A stretch of 64,000 bases of DNA from Gibbula magus (GCA_936450465.1 OW388304.1:6516700-6580699); one strand, 5' to 3'. Shown: positions 35,871-47,155, counted from the stretch's first letter. The notes: generated by a model not told the origin, from the letters alone. A program made the numbers and translations.

Positions 35871-37010
35871 TCTCATTGGGGGATGACGCAGACACCAGTC
35901 GATTTTGGTGACATTGACCTTATTTTCAAGGTCACTACAACACTTTAACCACTTTTCGAACTCTTGTTAAAGGATAGCTGAAATTACATATGGTCCGAAT
36001 CGGATTCATTAAAATCGGATGTCAATTTGACAAATGCTCAATTTTAAATTTCTGAAATCGGTCCATAAATTACTTATCTACGGCTTTTTAAAAAAACGCC
36101 AAATTTAGCCCCGGCGACCAGAATGAAAGTCTGCGGGGGTGTGGCCCCTGAAGGAATGACTTATGTGACGTATCTGGAGGAATCTGATATACGGTGATAG
36201 TCATAATTCAACGTAATTTTGCAACATTTTGATTGTTAATTTCACAAAGAAATCTTAAATTTCCCATATATCAAATGTTTAAATACCCAACTAGGTAATT
36301 CCGCAGATGACAATTACACAAATATTACATAAACATGTCTTTTTGGCGATGTTATACACCTCATAAATTCATTTAGCGGCAGTGATAATCATCATTAATT
36401 AATAAACGAGACTCGGCAGAGTAGCTGTCTAGCCGGCCCCGTCTGTCACTTAACACAGTCACTCCTCATTGAGCATTTTAAAATGAATCGTCCAACTAAT
36501 TGCGGTAATGTTAAAATGGGTGAATTAAAATCGTCTTAATTATCAAATGCAAGTGTATATTGTCTCGATTTTATGCTCCATTGATTCCGATATACAATAT
36601 ACGTAGAGGTAATCATCTGTCATTCTTGAGAAAAATGCATTTCATCAGATCTTTAACATGTAATATTATGACCGTTATGGACCCAAAGTCTTCAAATTTG
36701 GTGTCAGTCTACATTGGGGGATGACGCAGACACCGGCCAGCCTATTTTGGTGACCTTGACCTTATTTTCAAGGTGACCATCACACTTTGACCACTTTTCG
36801 AATTATTATTAACGCAATATCTCATGAACAGAAGCACTTAAAGTCTTTAAATTTGCCAATCATCATGACACTTTTTACCAGTAACACAATATATGAAGTA
36901 GCTCCTTTGACCAAATGATGTGTCTTACAAAACTCAATATTAGCGGCGGGAGACATTGCCATGTCAGTGGCAAACACTTGTCTTTAATTTCTTTGCAAGA
37001 ATTGTGATAC
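35871..37010. repeat. AGGTCA-containing dispersed repeat (R5), interrupted by M3
   Basis: 35871-35970 and 36653-37010 both contain 'gggggatgacgcagacacc' and 'ttttcaaggt'-type words. The M3 MITE copy 3 separates them. A related block lies at 62385-63065; both end with 'cggcggg' and 'cttgtctttaattt'. Confidence 0.7.
35971..36652. mobile_element. TTAA MITE (M3), copy 3, complete
   Basis: 682 bp with TTAA at 35967-35970 and 36653-36656. It is the uninterrupted reference for the family; the region where copy 1 carries its insertion reads straight through here ('attacacaaatattacat'). Confidence 0.8.
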
Positions 37011-37114
37011 TTAGACAACTAATTTGATCAAACTGTCAAAAAGTGTCAAGTCTTTTTTTGTTATGCACTGAAAACTTTTAAGATTTTTCAGCACTGGGGA
37101 TTGTGAATTATTAT

Positions 37115-37137
37115 CAGCTCCGACTAAGTCGGAGCTG
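37115..37137. repeat. Perfect palindrome at a repeat end
   Basis: CAGCTCCGACT, one central base, AGTCGGAGCTG: 11-bp perfect arms. It marks the left edge of the 434-443-bp tandem block that follows. Confidence 0.9.
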
Positions 37138-38230
37138 CTATCAGTTTTTGTGCAGTTTCCATTGCCGCCGCTGCCGGCGCGTTTTGTATTGGCTATAACT
37201 TTTTTCCTATTAGGTTTTGAGAACTCATATACATAACTTCTTACTTATACCCCTGGGGAATTTTTTTGACATTTTCACATTCAAGGTCAAAGGTCAAGGT
37301 CACGAGTTCTGAAATCGCTAAAAAAATCCTTGTAAACACGATAACTTGAAAAATATTTGTGCTATCAGGCTCTTCTTTGGTGTATATCAACAATGGAGAA
37401 ATCCCAAGATTTGGAAAGGTTTTCGCTAACATCCGTCAAAGGTCAAGGTCATAGTGAGGTCACAACTTAAGCATGCTTTTGCAAAAATGTCTTATTTCAA
37501 CTTATAACACTTTGAATCATTACATGATTGTGATACACAATGAAAAGTGATCACTGATTGTGTGACCTTGAATTTTAAAGGTCAAGGTCACTAGAAAGGG
37601 TCATGGTCAACAGTTCTGAAATCACTAAATAACTTCTTTCCAAGGAGGTATCAACACCTCATATACATAACTTCTTACTTATGCCCCTGGGGAATTATTT
37701 TGACATGTTCATATTCAAGGTCAAAGGTCAAGGTCACAAGTTCTGAAATTGCTAAAACAATCCTTGTAAACACGATAACTTGAAAAATATTTGTGCTATC
37801 ATTCTCTTATTTGGTATATATCAACTATGGCGAAAGGCCAAGATTTGAAAAGGTTTTCGCTAACATCCGTCAAAGGTCAAGGTCATAGTGAGGTCACAAC
37901 CTAAGCATGCTTTTGCGAAAATATCTTATTTCAACTATTTACACTTTGAATCATTACATACATGATTGTGATACACACTGAAAAGTCATCACTGATTGTG
38001 TGACCTTGAATTTTAAAGGTCAAGGTCACGAGATATGGTCATGCTGACCAGTTCTGAAATCACCAAGTAACTTTTTTCCATGAAGATATTAACACCTCAT
38101 ATAGATAGGTTAATTTCTTTCTTATACACCTGGTGAATGATTTTGACATGTTCACATTCAAGGTCAAAGGTCAAGGTCATGAGTTCTGAAATCACTACAA
38201 CAATTCTTGTAAACATGATAACTTCAAACT
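37138..38230. repeat. Tandem 434-443-bp repeat with AGGTCA triplets
   Basis: Two full units and part of a third, marked by 'cataacttcttacttat' near 37231 and 37665. Each unit has three AGGTCA half-sites in 19 bp (37284-37302, 37718-37736, 38161-38179) arranged as AGGTCA-A-AGGTCA-AGGTCA. Further single or inverted half-sites follow. Confidence 0.85.
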
Positions 38231-38234
38231 TTTT

Positions 38235-39100
38235 AGCTCATCAGGCTTGAAAGGCCTATGGCATGGCATGGTGTCCGGCCATCTGTCCGTCCATCCATAA
38301 ACTTTTCGCTTTTTTGACGTCTTCTCCAGAACCAATGACGCCACAGAGCTGAAATTTTACGTGCAGACTCCTTGGCCAATGGGGATCCTAAATGGGGTCA
38401 CAGGGGTCACATCCTTAAAAACCTATTTTCATCTTCTTCTCCAGTTCCAAAAGGTCTAGAGAGCTGAAAAGTTGTGTGCAGACTCCTTGGCCCATGGGGA
38501 TTCTAAATTGTAGATTTCGTGACCCCTTGACCCCAAATGGGGTCACAGGGGTGACATCCTTAAAAACCTATTTTCATCTTCTTCTCCAGTTCCAAAAGGT
38601 CTAGAGAGCTGAAATGTTGTGTGCAGACTTCTTGGCCAATGGTGATTCAAAATTGTAGATTTCGTGACCCTAATTGGGGTCACAGGGATCACATCCTTAA
38701 AAAACTATTTTCATCTTCTTCTCCAGTTCCAAAAGGTCTAGGGAGCTAAAAAGTTGGGTGCAGACTCCTTGGCCAATGGGGATTCTAAATTGTAGATTTC
38801 GTGACCCCGTGACCCCAAATGGGATCACCGGGGTCACATCGTTAAAAACCTATTTTCATCTTCTCCAGTTCCAAAAGGTCTAGAGAGCTGAAAAGTTGTG
38901 TAGAGGCTCTTTGGTCAAAGGTGATTCTTAATTGTAGGATTGGTGACCCTGTGACTCCAAATACGGGTCACAGGGGTCATGATCTAAAAACCTATTTTTT
39001 GCTTGTTAATAATGTTTTACTTGAGATAACTTAGATATTCAATCTTAGATAATAAATCAAATCCTATGAGCTACAGAGCCCATGGCTCTATTTATTTTTT
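38235..39100 (+). repeat. Dispersed repeat family R1, longest copy
   Basis: Begins 'agctcatcagg', 'tggcatggcatggtgtccg'. It holds about five tandem units of 130-150 bp, each with 'cttctccagttccaaaagg', 'agactccttggccaatgg' and 'attgtagatttcgtgaccc'. It ends 'gagctacagagcccatggc'. Confidence 0.9.
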
Positions 39101-39901
39101 ATTCTATTACTTTCGAAAGATTGTCTTTAATTTGGGCCTCGTAACATCATAAATACGAAACAAAATATATATACGGAATTGAAGACAAGATGTCTAGCTT
39201 CACAATGATATAAAAATTATTAGAATGCGACCTTTGGTTATAATTCTATAGCTATGTAAAGTTTGTCTTTATTTCCACCTATAAAATCGTCAATACTTAC
39301 AACATGTATGCGGCATTGCAAACGATTATTCATCGCACTTTTCCAAGAAATCATAATCTCGAACCAGTTGTCAAATAAGCACATGTCAACCCAAATATGG
39401 TTATGTTGTTTGACCTTTCAAATAAACGCTAACCTCGAACCATAACTGATGAAAATATGTTGATTAGTTTGTGTGCCGTTTGGTTTCACATGCCTCTCAG
39501 AAAGGTAAAATTGTATCTTTATTTCTGTGAATAAATATGCGCATTTTATATAGAATAAAAGTTTATTCTTTTCGGTTTATTGTGATATAAAAATTATGAA
39601 AATGCATTCAGTATTTTAGCCGCGATAAATGTGTAAGAAGTTGTGAAAATCACCGATTTGTTTCAATATTTATGAAGTGTAAACATGACCTTTTTCACGG
39701 CGCTTGCTGTGTCTTTATTATTTTTTGGACATTTGCGTATTGGAATGTAGCCCATTCTTTCCCCTTTATTTTGCCGTATTTTTTTTTTTAAAACAAACAA
39801 TTCGCTCACATGATATGAAGTGCGGGAGTAAGGCGAGTTACCGATTTTTTCCCCGTCTTGCTAGATGCGAGGCAGATAGCAGGTTCGGGCGAGGCAAACC
39901 C
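39101..39901. other. Intergenic, nothing recognised
   Basis: AT-rich. The last 100 bp become GC-richer towards the duplicated promoter-like segment. Confidence 0.5.
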
Positions 39902-40290
39902 GAGGCAATGCAAACACGTGGGTGAAAATATCCCCAAGCGAAATTAGGCTTCGGGGCGAAGCCCGACAAAATTGGCCTTTTGTAAAGCTAATTATCGATG
40001 CGTTACGGGCCAACAATGCACACGCAAATTGGTGTGAATTTTGCTGGACATTCCGACCAGACACTGATCAAAGCTTCATTGTCATGGCGGGCCGCGGAGT
40101 ATAAATACAGCCATTCTCATCGAGCGACTCACGGACACAATCGACTCGGGACCCGTTGCCACGGCTAGCAAACTGAGAGACGGCCGTGGAATTATTCTAA
40201 GTATTGGATCCGGGATCCGTAACTGGACACCTATGACTTGCTTATAGCTATCCCCGGATAATTACGGGATTGGCAAGTTAAGGGTTAATT
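39902..40290 (+). promoter_or_regulatory. TATA-containing segment, copy 1 of 2
   Basis: Contains TATAAATA at 40100-40107 within a GC-rich context (GGGCCGCGGAG just before it). It shares with copy 2 long matching blocks such as 'aaaattggccttttgtaaag' and 'gatgcgttacggg', and ends in 'aagttaagggttaat'. It could be a promoter of the downstream CXXC gene or a long terminal repeat of a small retroelement. Confidence 0.45.
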
Positions 40291-40292
40291 CT

Positions 40293-40695
40293 AGCTCATC
40301 AGGCCTGAAAGGCCCGATAGGCTTATGGCATGGCATCCAGCATCCATTCGTCCGTCCGTCCGTCCGTCCGTCCGTAAACTTCTTCTCCAAAACTAACAAC
40401 TCTAGAGAGCTGAAATTTCATGTGCAGACTCCTTGGCCAATGGGGATTCTAAATTGTAGATTTCGTGACCTCATGACCCCAAATGGGGTTGCAGGGGTCA
40501 CGACCGTAAAAACCTATTTTCATCTTCTTCATCAGTCTGAAAAGCTCTAGAGAGCTGAAATGTTGTGTACATACTCCTTAGACAATGGAGATTCTAAATT
40601 GTGGAAAAACTCTAGAAGAAGCTGAGAACAATTTATTTCGGTTTTGCAAACAATACAAAACCTGATGAGCTACAGAGCCCTTGGCTCTATTTTTC
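40293..40695 (+). repeat. Dispersed repeat family R1
   Basis: Complete small copy: 'agctcatcaggcctgaaagg' at the start, a (TCCG)n run, one and a half internal units, and 'gagctacagagcccttggc' at the end. Confidence 0.85.
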
Positions 40696-40979
40696 TTCTG
40701 AAGCACTCTTACAAGTGTATCTATGAAGACATACTTACTATGAAGACATCTATACTCTGCTATAATACTGCTGTGTGTTCATACAAAAGACTAGATTTTG
40801 ATGTCCTTTTGCTATTTTGAAAAATATTTCTTTGACCAATATTAAAAGCAGGGGTATATGAGTGAGCTCAGCTCAGTAATTCTCTTATTGTCAATGTGAT
40901 GCGAACGCTTAGTAATTTTGCTTTTACTCACATGAGTATATTTACTTACCCCCCCCCCCGGGTATGAGCAAATTTACAC

Positions 40980-42525
40980 GACCCAGGGCATTGCAAACAC
41001 ATGGGTGATAATTAGCCCCCAGAGAGATTAGGCTTTGGAGCGAACCCCAACAAAATTGGCCTTTTGTAAAGCTAATTATTGATGCGTTACGGGTCAACAA
41101 TGCACATGCAATTTGGTGTGATTTCTGCTGGACATTTCAACCGGACATTAACAAAAGACTTGTTATCGTGGCGAACTGGGAGATGTATATAAACAAGTTT
41201 TCATGTGGCGATCCACGGACACACACTGTCTCACATTTGCCTGGAAGCTAAACATGATAATGACTGACTGGGTATATGCACTAAGTACGCTGTATCTCGC
41301 CAAGAGGTCATTCATAATTATACCCCAGCCTTACAGCGTAAGCGGGGGTATATAGCGTTCATTCTTTCCGTCCGGTCCGTCTGTCCGTCCGTCCCAAAAC
41401 TTTGTGCGGAGCAGATCTCCCAAACTATACATGCTAGCATCACCAAACTTCATACACATGTCAACCATGATCCCTAGTTGTGCCTTTTGAGGATTAGAAC
41501 TATTTCTGAATTTCATTTTTTTCGGTTTCCATGGAAACGTGACTAAAAAATGACTCTTTGAGGAAGTCATTTTGTGCGGAGCAGATCTCCAAAACTATGC
41601 ATGCTAGCTTCATTAAACTTCATACACATGTCAACCATGATCCCTAGTTGTGCCTTTTGAGGGTTAGAACTATTTCTGAATTTTAATTTTTGCGGTTTCC
41701 ATGGAAACGTTACTAAAAAGTACTAAAAAGTGACTCTTTGAGGAAGTCATTTTGTGCGGAGCAGTTCTCCAAAATATGCATGCTAGCTTCATCAAACTTC
41801 ATACATTGGTCAACCATGATCCCTAGTTGTGCCTTTTGAGGGTTAGAACTATTTCTGAAAGTTAATTTTTGCGGTTTCCATGGAAACATGACTAAAAAGC
41901 GACTCTTTGAGGAAGTCATTTTGTGCGGAGCAGATCTCCAAAACTATGCATGCTAGCTTCATCAAACTTCATACAAATGTCAACCATGATCCCTAGATGT
42001 GCCTTTTGAGGGTTAAAACTATTTCTGAATTTCATTTTTTTGCGGTTTCCATGGAAAAGTGACTAAAAAGTGACTCTTTTAGGAAGTCATTTTGTGCGGA
42101 GCAGATCTCCAAACCTATGCATGCTAGGTTCATCAAACTTCATACATATGTCAACCATGATCCCTAGTTGTGCCCTTTGAGGGTTAGACCTATTATTAAA
42201 TTTTCTTTTTGGCCGGTTTCCATGGAAACATGGTAAGGAAGTAATTTTCTCTCGAGCATATACAAAACTATACTTACAAGCTTTACCAAACTCTATACAA
42301 ATGTCTTTGTCATTTGAATTGTTAATTTTGTTGTTACTGTCATGGAAATATATTTATTGTAATCACATTTTTTTCAAACATTGTACATTATCAATGAGTT
42401 GTTCTGAATACTGTCATGGAAATATATTAATTGTAATCAGCTGGGGTATGTTAGCTGTGCTCGCTTCTACACTTGTTTTCTGAGCTTCCCGGACCAATAC
42501 GGCACCCGCAAGTTAAGGGTTAATA
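40980..42525 (+). promoter_or_regulatory. TATA-containing segment, copy 2 of 2, split by an insertion
   Basis: 40980-41315 matches copy 1, with TATATAAA at 41186-41193 in the equivalent place. 42482-42525 carries the matching end ('gcaagttaagggttaat'). Between them lies the inverted R4 element. Copy 2 ends about 150 bp before the splice acceptor of the CXXC coding exon. Confidence 0.4.
41316..42481 (-). mobile_element. X-box tandem-array element (R4), copy 2, inverted
   Basis: Reverse-orientation relative of 29743-30716 with the same hairpin end (TATACCCCAGCC ... GCGGGGGTATA), the same GGAC/GTCC run and the same 'gagcacagct' end. Five units carry a GTTTCCATGGAAAC-type palindrome near 41525, 41695, 41874, 42047 and 42218, some with one substitution. 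Confidence 0.85.
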
Positions 42526-42656
42526 TTATAATTCTTAAGTATATTTATTTCAAGGGGCTTCAGTGCTTACGTTAACAAACACCTCCTGCTGTAATATTTG
42601 TCCGTCTCTTAATATTAGTATGTCCTTTATATTGAATTTGTGGCAATTACCTAAAG

Positions 42657-42676
42657 TTGATGTTGTGTGTTGCAGG
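42657..42676 (+). other. Splice acceptor of the CXXC coding exon
   Basis: A T/G-rich tract followed by GCAG ends at 42675, so the exon begins at 42676. At least one 5' non-coding exon must therefore lie upstream. Its position is not determined. Confidence 0.75.
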
Positions 42677-42686
42677 TTGTACAAGC

Positions 42687-44738
42687 ATGGCTGACTACAA
42701 CCAGCTCCCGATGAAGATAGAGGCTGACAATGAGGAGTATGTGGTCCAGCTGGGGGACCCTGACGGCGAGTACGGGGAGGACGACCTCCTCAGTCCAAAC
42801 GAAAGTGGTGACTTCACTGAATATTCAGAGTACCATGATGCGGTAGGCAAACTCCGACTGAAGCGTCGTCGTAAGTGCGGGCAATGTGGACCATGTCAGG
42901 TTAAGGAGAACTGCGACAAGTGTCACTTCTGTTTGAGGAGGGATGTTTTGAAACAGTCCTGCATCTACCGGAAGTGTTTGTATTTGAGAAAAAAGATGCC
43001 TCGGGTTCGTTCGGACAGTTCCAACGGAATGATGCAAAGACAGGCGGGAATGCCGACAGTGTTACATCCGACGTCACCTCCCGTTGTGTGTGTTTCTCCT
43101 AATCAGGGATCAGTTCATTCCCCAAACGAAATCAGCTCTTGTCGTTTGCCAAGTCCCCAATTTTGCCCAGGTGCCCAGAGTCCGCCTGTTGTGAGTCCAC
43201 CTGCCCAGCAACATATGGACCCACTGAGGGGCTTTCAGCCTGATGTGGCCCGGCACATGTCACCAGATACAATGAGACCTTTCTCACAGGAGGCAATGCG
43301 GTCACACTCAGTGGAGAGACCAAGGTCACACCAAGGTGAAATGAGGCCCATGTCAGCTGAGGCTGCTCTCTCTCCTACAGGAGCTTCTGTTAATCAACCA
43401 CAACCAGATGTATTGAGACATTTGCCGACAGATCCATACCAAGCCCACATGAACCACCTCCAGAATCTCCAGAACAGTCAGTTACCACAGTTGCCTAAAG
43501 ACCAAATAATGCCACGAACAATAAACCAGCTAAGACACTTTTCCAATGAGCAATATGGTTCTCCATATGGACCCCCTAGACACATGATGCCCACCCATGG
43601 TATCCCAAACCCATATGGTTTCCAAGCAAGCAATATTTCTCCCCAAGTTTCTTCAAGTCAGATGGGCATATCTACAGCTTGTCGCTACACTGTTCCAACA
43701 CAGCCGCCTTTCCATCCCCACCTAGCCTACAACTCCAGTCTGCGACCAACTCCACCTTCAGGGTCAATAATGTCTCCCCCTTTTTACCCTCCGCCCCCTC
43801 ATGGTGTACCCACAAGCCTAGCCAGTCTGCCCCTGAGTCAGTACCCCCCTCACCCCAGCCAGGGGAGCTACCCAGGGGCTGGGTTCAGTCCCCACCACCC
43901 CGCTATGTATCCTGGTGGTCTATATAGACCATTCCGGCCACCCAATGAACACTTCATCTACCATGCGCGACTTCCCTCTCCGTCATCAGTCTTCTCAGAA
44001 CAATCCAGCAATATGTCTCAATTCCGGGACCAATATCTCAAAAAGCCTGAAGAAGATGAGGATCAAAAGAAGTTTGATGTTTTCCGCCTGACGAAGAAAG
44101 CTGATACAGATTTGATGAGGGAGAAGTATTTGGAAGAGGGTGATAGTGCTATGAAATTAAGTGAAAAAGAGTTATTGACTTCTAGAGCTGCATTGACAAA
44201 ACCATATGTTGATGATGACTTGCTCAAGCAAATGAACAACATCTCTCGTGACCACTGTAATGTGACAATAAGCATTGATGACTTAAAAATGCAGGCATTT
44301 ATCAGATCTGATGGAACAAATAATCTGGAAATTGAAATTGAATCTCCAACATCAACAACTGCCTGGTCACCAGAGAGTGCCCACTCGCCGCAGAAAGAAT
44401 GTCCCTCAAATATGGAAAGCTGCAGTTCCTCAGGTGAGAAGTCCAAGGCATCAGAATCAAGTGGGGCTTGTCCAGAGAAGTCCAAAGAGGTTGTGTCTAA
44501 GCGAAAAGTGACAGTGTCAGGGACAGTGTGTCTGAAGCAAGACCTGGGAGATGAGGGCATCATGCAGTTAGAACTTCCAGGACACAAGGTCCAGATTGAG
44601 GACACGGTTCTGGAGGACTCGCTTGTCAAACAGTCAGACAATCCCTCGGAACTTGTAAAGTTCATTTCTGATCCTTCATCTTCTTCATCTCCGACTTCAT
44701 CTTCATCATCCTTCCCTGAAACAATCATCATCAGCTAG
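42687..44738 (+). CDS. CXXC-type zinc-finger protein
   Basis: 683 residues in one uninterrupted exon. The ATG at 42687 is chosen because an acceptor (TTGTGTGTTGCAG, AG at 42674-42675) lies 11 bp upstream, so earlier in-frame codons are intronic. An acidic N-terminus (1-50) is followed by a basic KRRRK stretch and a CXXC domain at about 59-103. The eight zinc-binding cysteines are C64, C67, C70, C76, C79, C82, C92 and C97. The domain lacks the KFGG insertion of KMT2/DNMT1-type domains and so resembles the short CXXC4/CXXC5/TET class. K89-Q90 precede C92, where KQ is known to favour unmethylated CpG. A long Pro/Ser/His/Met-rich disordered region (about 110-450) follows, then a charged helical part (about 455-530) and a poly-Ser C-terminus. 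Probably a nuclear CpG-binding regulator. No PHD, MBD or dioxygenase domain is visible, so orthology is open. Confidence 0.93.
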   Translation: MADYNQLPMKIEADNEEYVVQLGDPDGEYGEDDLLSPNESGDFTEYSEYHDAVGKLRLKRRRKCGQCGPCQVKENCDKCHFCLRRDVLKQSCIYRKCLYLRKKMPRVRSDSSNGMMQRQAGMPTVLHPTSPPVVCVSPNQGSVHSPNEISSCRLPSPQFCPGAQSPPVVSPPAQQHMDPLRGFQPDVARHMSPDTMRPFSQEAMRSHSVERPRSHQGEMRPMSAEAALSPTGASVNQPQPDVLRHLPTDPYQAHMNHLQNLQNSQLPQLPKDQIMPRTINQLRHFSNEQYGSPYGPPRHMMPTHGIPNPYGFQASNISPQVSSSQMGISTACRYTVPTQPPFHPHLAYNSSLRPTPPSGSIMSPPFYPPPPHGVPTSLASLPLSQYPPHPSQGSYPGAGFSPHHPAMYPGGLYRPFRPPNEHFIYHARLPSPSSVFSEQSSNMSQFRDQYLKKPEEDEDQKKFDVFRLTKKADTDLMREKYLEEGDSAMKLSEKELLTSRAALTKPYVDDDLLKQMNNISRDHCNVTISIDDLKMQAFIRSDGTNNLEIEIESPTSTTAWSPESAHSPQKECPSNMESCSSSGEKSKASESSGACPEKSKEVVSKRKVTVSGTVCLKQDLGDEGIMQLELPGHKVQIEDTVLEDSLVKQSDNPSELVKFISDPSSSSSPTSSSSSFPETIIIS

Positions 44739-45872
44739 CTGGTGTGAGCTGCCTCACATGAGGTCCTGTTGTGAACTTGTCATAATTTCCTATGTCTTCT
44801 TTCTTTTACAGTTTAGGTTATTCAAGTCATCTTCTAACATAACCTCTGATCTGATATGTCTATTCTCTTGTACTACTGATGAAGATCAAATATTGGTGTA
44901 CAATTTGCGATATTGTTTTTAACTCAGCATTTGGTCTATTCTCCTATGATGAAACAGGATGACTAGAGTTCATTCACACATATATCACACATCTCTTTTG
45001 TTCTACAAATGTCATTAAACTAAATCAAGATAATTTGATAGGCGGTCATTTGTGTTACAAGTATTATTTGGAAACCACAGATATCAAATACAAGCTCATT
45101 TGAAAACATTTTCACAAAAAATAATGCAAATTTTGTCTTGAAAATCGTTGATCAGGGTCACTTCTTGAGACTTCATGAAACTTGTTTAATCTCAGCCGAA
45201 AACATGCTCGAAATCAGAAGAAAGGATATGAGGTAAAATGTGATTTAGATAATCTTGTGGAGAGAGAAACCTCGGACTTTTGTTGGCTCTATCTTCGCAC
45301 TTCTTCTATCATCCATTATCTTGTCTTCATCACCAAATTCGTTAAAGTGGTCGTGTCATTTTGGCACTTCAGTTTGTGTAACTTTATTTATTGCAAAACA
45401 TCATCATATGTGTTACTGAAGTTGTGTAAGCTATACAAGTATACTTGAAGAATTATTTTGGTGATATATTGAAAGTTTTACCAAGAATACTCCCAGTCAA
45501 TACATTACTTAAAATAGAAGAGACTGTAGACTGTAAGACAACAACGGACTGCAGCCAGGGACCAGTGACGATAGTAAGAGGGTTGAGTGGTGTAAGTCAT
45601 CCAATATTTGGACCTCGTACATAAATATGTGCCTTTCCACAAGGACACAATCACTTTACTCATCCTGAATGTTTTGTGGAACTGTGAAATAGATCTATGC
45701 TGTGTTTGCTTATTTTCAATTTCAAACATCATCTAAATTTAAGCACTCTTCATGTCAGAAGTGATTGTTACTGCTTCAGATTTAAGTATAAAATGCTCCC
45801 TATTGATCATCCTGATAGATATATGATAAGCATTGCATGCTCTTGAAAAGCGATATCCAACATATTACCCCT

Positions 45873-46095
45873 CAACTTCCCAATGCAAGGCATAATTCTT
45901 GCCAGTCTCCATTACTGGCTGATTTAGGCCTTGCAGTATTTCCTTTAGAAATCTGTGTTTAGAAATCCAGGCCCGCTATGCATTTCTGGTGCAGCGATTC
46001 ACTATCTTGACACAACAAAGCGAGGGAAATACCGCAAGGGTTAAAACAGCCAGTAATGCAGACTGGCAAGAGTTATGCCTTGCGTTTGGAAGTTG
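45873..46095. mobile_element. MITE family M2 with 9-bp target duplication
   Basis: The element starts CAACTTCC and ends GGAAGTTG, with long subterminal inverted repeats (GCAAGGCATAA, TCTTGCCAGTCT). It is flanked by a perfect ATTACCCCT on each side (45864-45872 and 46096-46104). A 9-bp duplication fits Mutator-like (MULE) transposition. Length is 223 bp, with no coding capacity. Confidence 0.88.
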
Positions 46096-46894
46096 ATTAC
46101 CCCTGGTCAACAAGAACTGGACACTCCCTTAGGAGTAGGCGTCCATTTTGTTTGCAAGTGCTTTTAATGATATTAATAATAATAACACTTTATTGTCCTT
46201 GTTACAACATAAATTCTGTTTATGCCATGACATCCAGCCAGATCAAGCGTTGTTCTATCCTTACAATGCTGAAGCATCAACTTCCATCTTTTAAAGTTTT
46301 TTGGTATGATGCGGCCGGGAATCAAACCAGGAATATCAGTGTATTAGATCAAAGGTTTTTCAGGAAGATCTGACTTGAGGGGAGGGTACCTATGACTCAA
46401 ACTTGTATGAAATCGTATGATGTTGTCGCCATTTACTTCTTACATTGTCTCCATGTGAGTGGGGTCTTCAGTTGCATGCTGTTTGTGTCATAACTCATGT
46501 TGTTATGGTCATAATGTGTATTCAAAACTTCATTTCTGCAGTTGTAATACACGTGCGTAAGTCTCTGAAATATAACAGATATTCCAGGTTTAGAGTTATC
46601 ATACTAATTAATTGAACAGCTTAAGTGCTAATTATAAAGCCGGTGTCCATTCTAGGACCAAAATTTGGGAGGGGATTTATTATCTCTTCATGTAGAAGAA
46701 GAGCAGGGATGTGAACAAATAGTACAGCTTTCACAGTCAGGGGGAAACTCACAATGCACTTTGTCCCAATATAACTTTATAAAAGGAAGTATCTGGTCAT
46801 TACATCCTAGCTTGTGAACCACAACGCACCCCCCACCACTGAAAGTATTTTGGAGTCTGCAGTAAATGCTGCAGTAAATAACCGTTCCTACCCC

Positions 46895-47155
46895 CGGGGT
46901 TAGAATGTAGCCAGGGCCTCGGCAACTGTTTCTGCTGTGGAGTACGGTTCTACATTCAGTAAGGTTTGAGTGCAACGCTATGCTGAATTTCAGTGCATTA
47001 TCACCCATGGTTCACTCATTCCAGCTAATGCTTGCAGGTTTCACCATAATGCAAAGCCACATGGCGTTGCAGGCTTTCTCGCTGCCATAATACTAGCAGG
47101 CGTGATATAATTGAAATAATCTTGAAAACAGCGTTAAACCCCAACTGACTACAGT
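46895..47155 (+). mobile_element. SINE-like repeat copy 2
   Basis: Full-length relative of copy 3, with 'cagtaaggtttgagtgcaa', 'ataatactagcag' and the 3' end 'gcgttaaaccccaact'. Confidence 0.75.

Noticed and set aside
36660..37010. Inverted AGGTCA words read as a real enhancer
   Set aside because: The whole block is a dispersed repeat (also at 62.4-63.0 kb), so the half-sites are reported as a repeat property only.
44063..44731. 222-codon frame antisense to the CXXC gene
   Set aside because: Shadow of the sense coding frame; no domain, and the sense strand has the zinc finger.
46688..47008. 106-codon minus-strand Cys-rich frame
   Set aside because: Overlaps a SINE-like copy and has no start context, splice support or domain.
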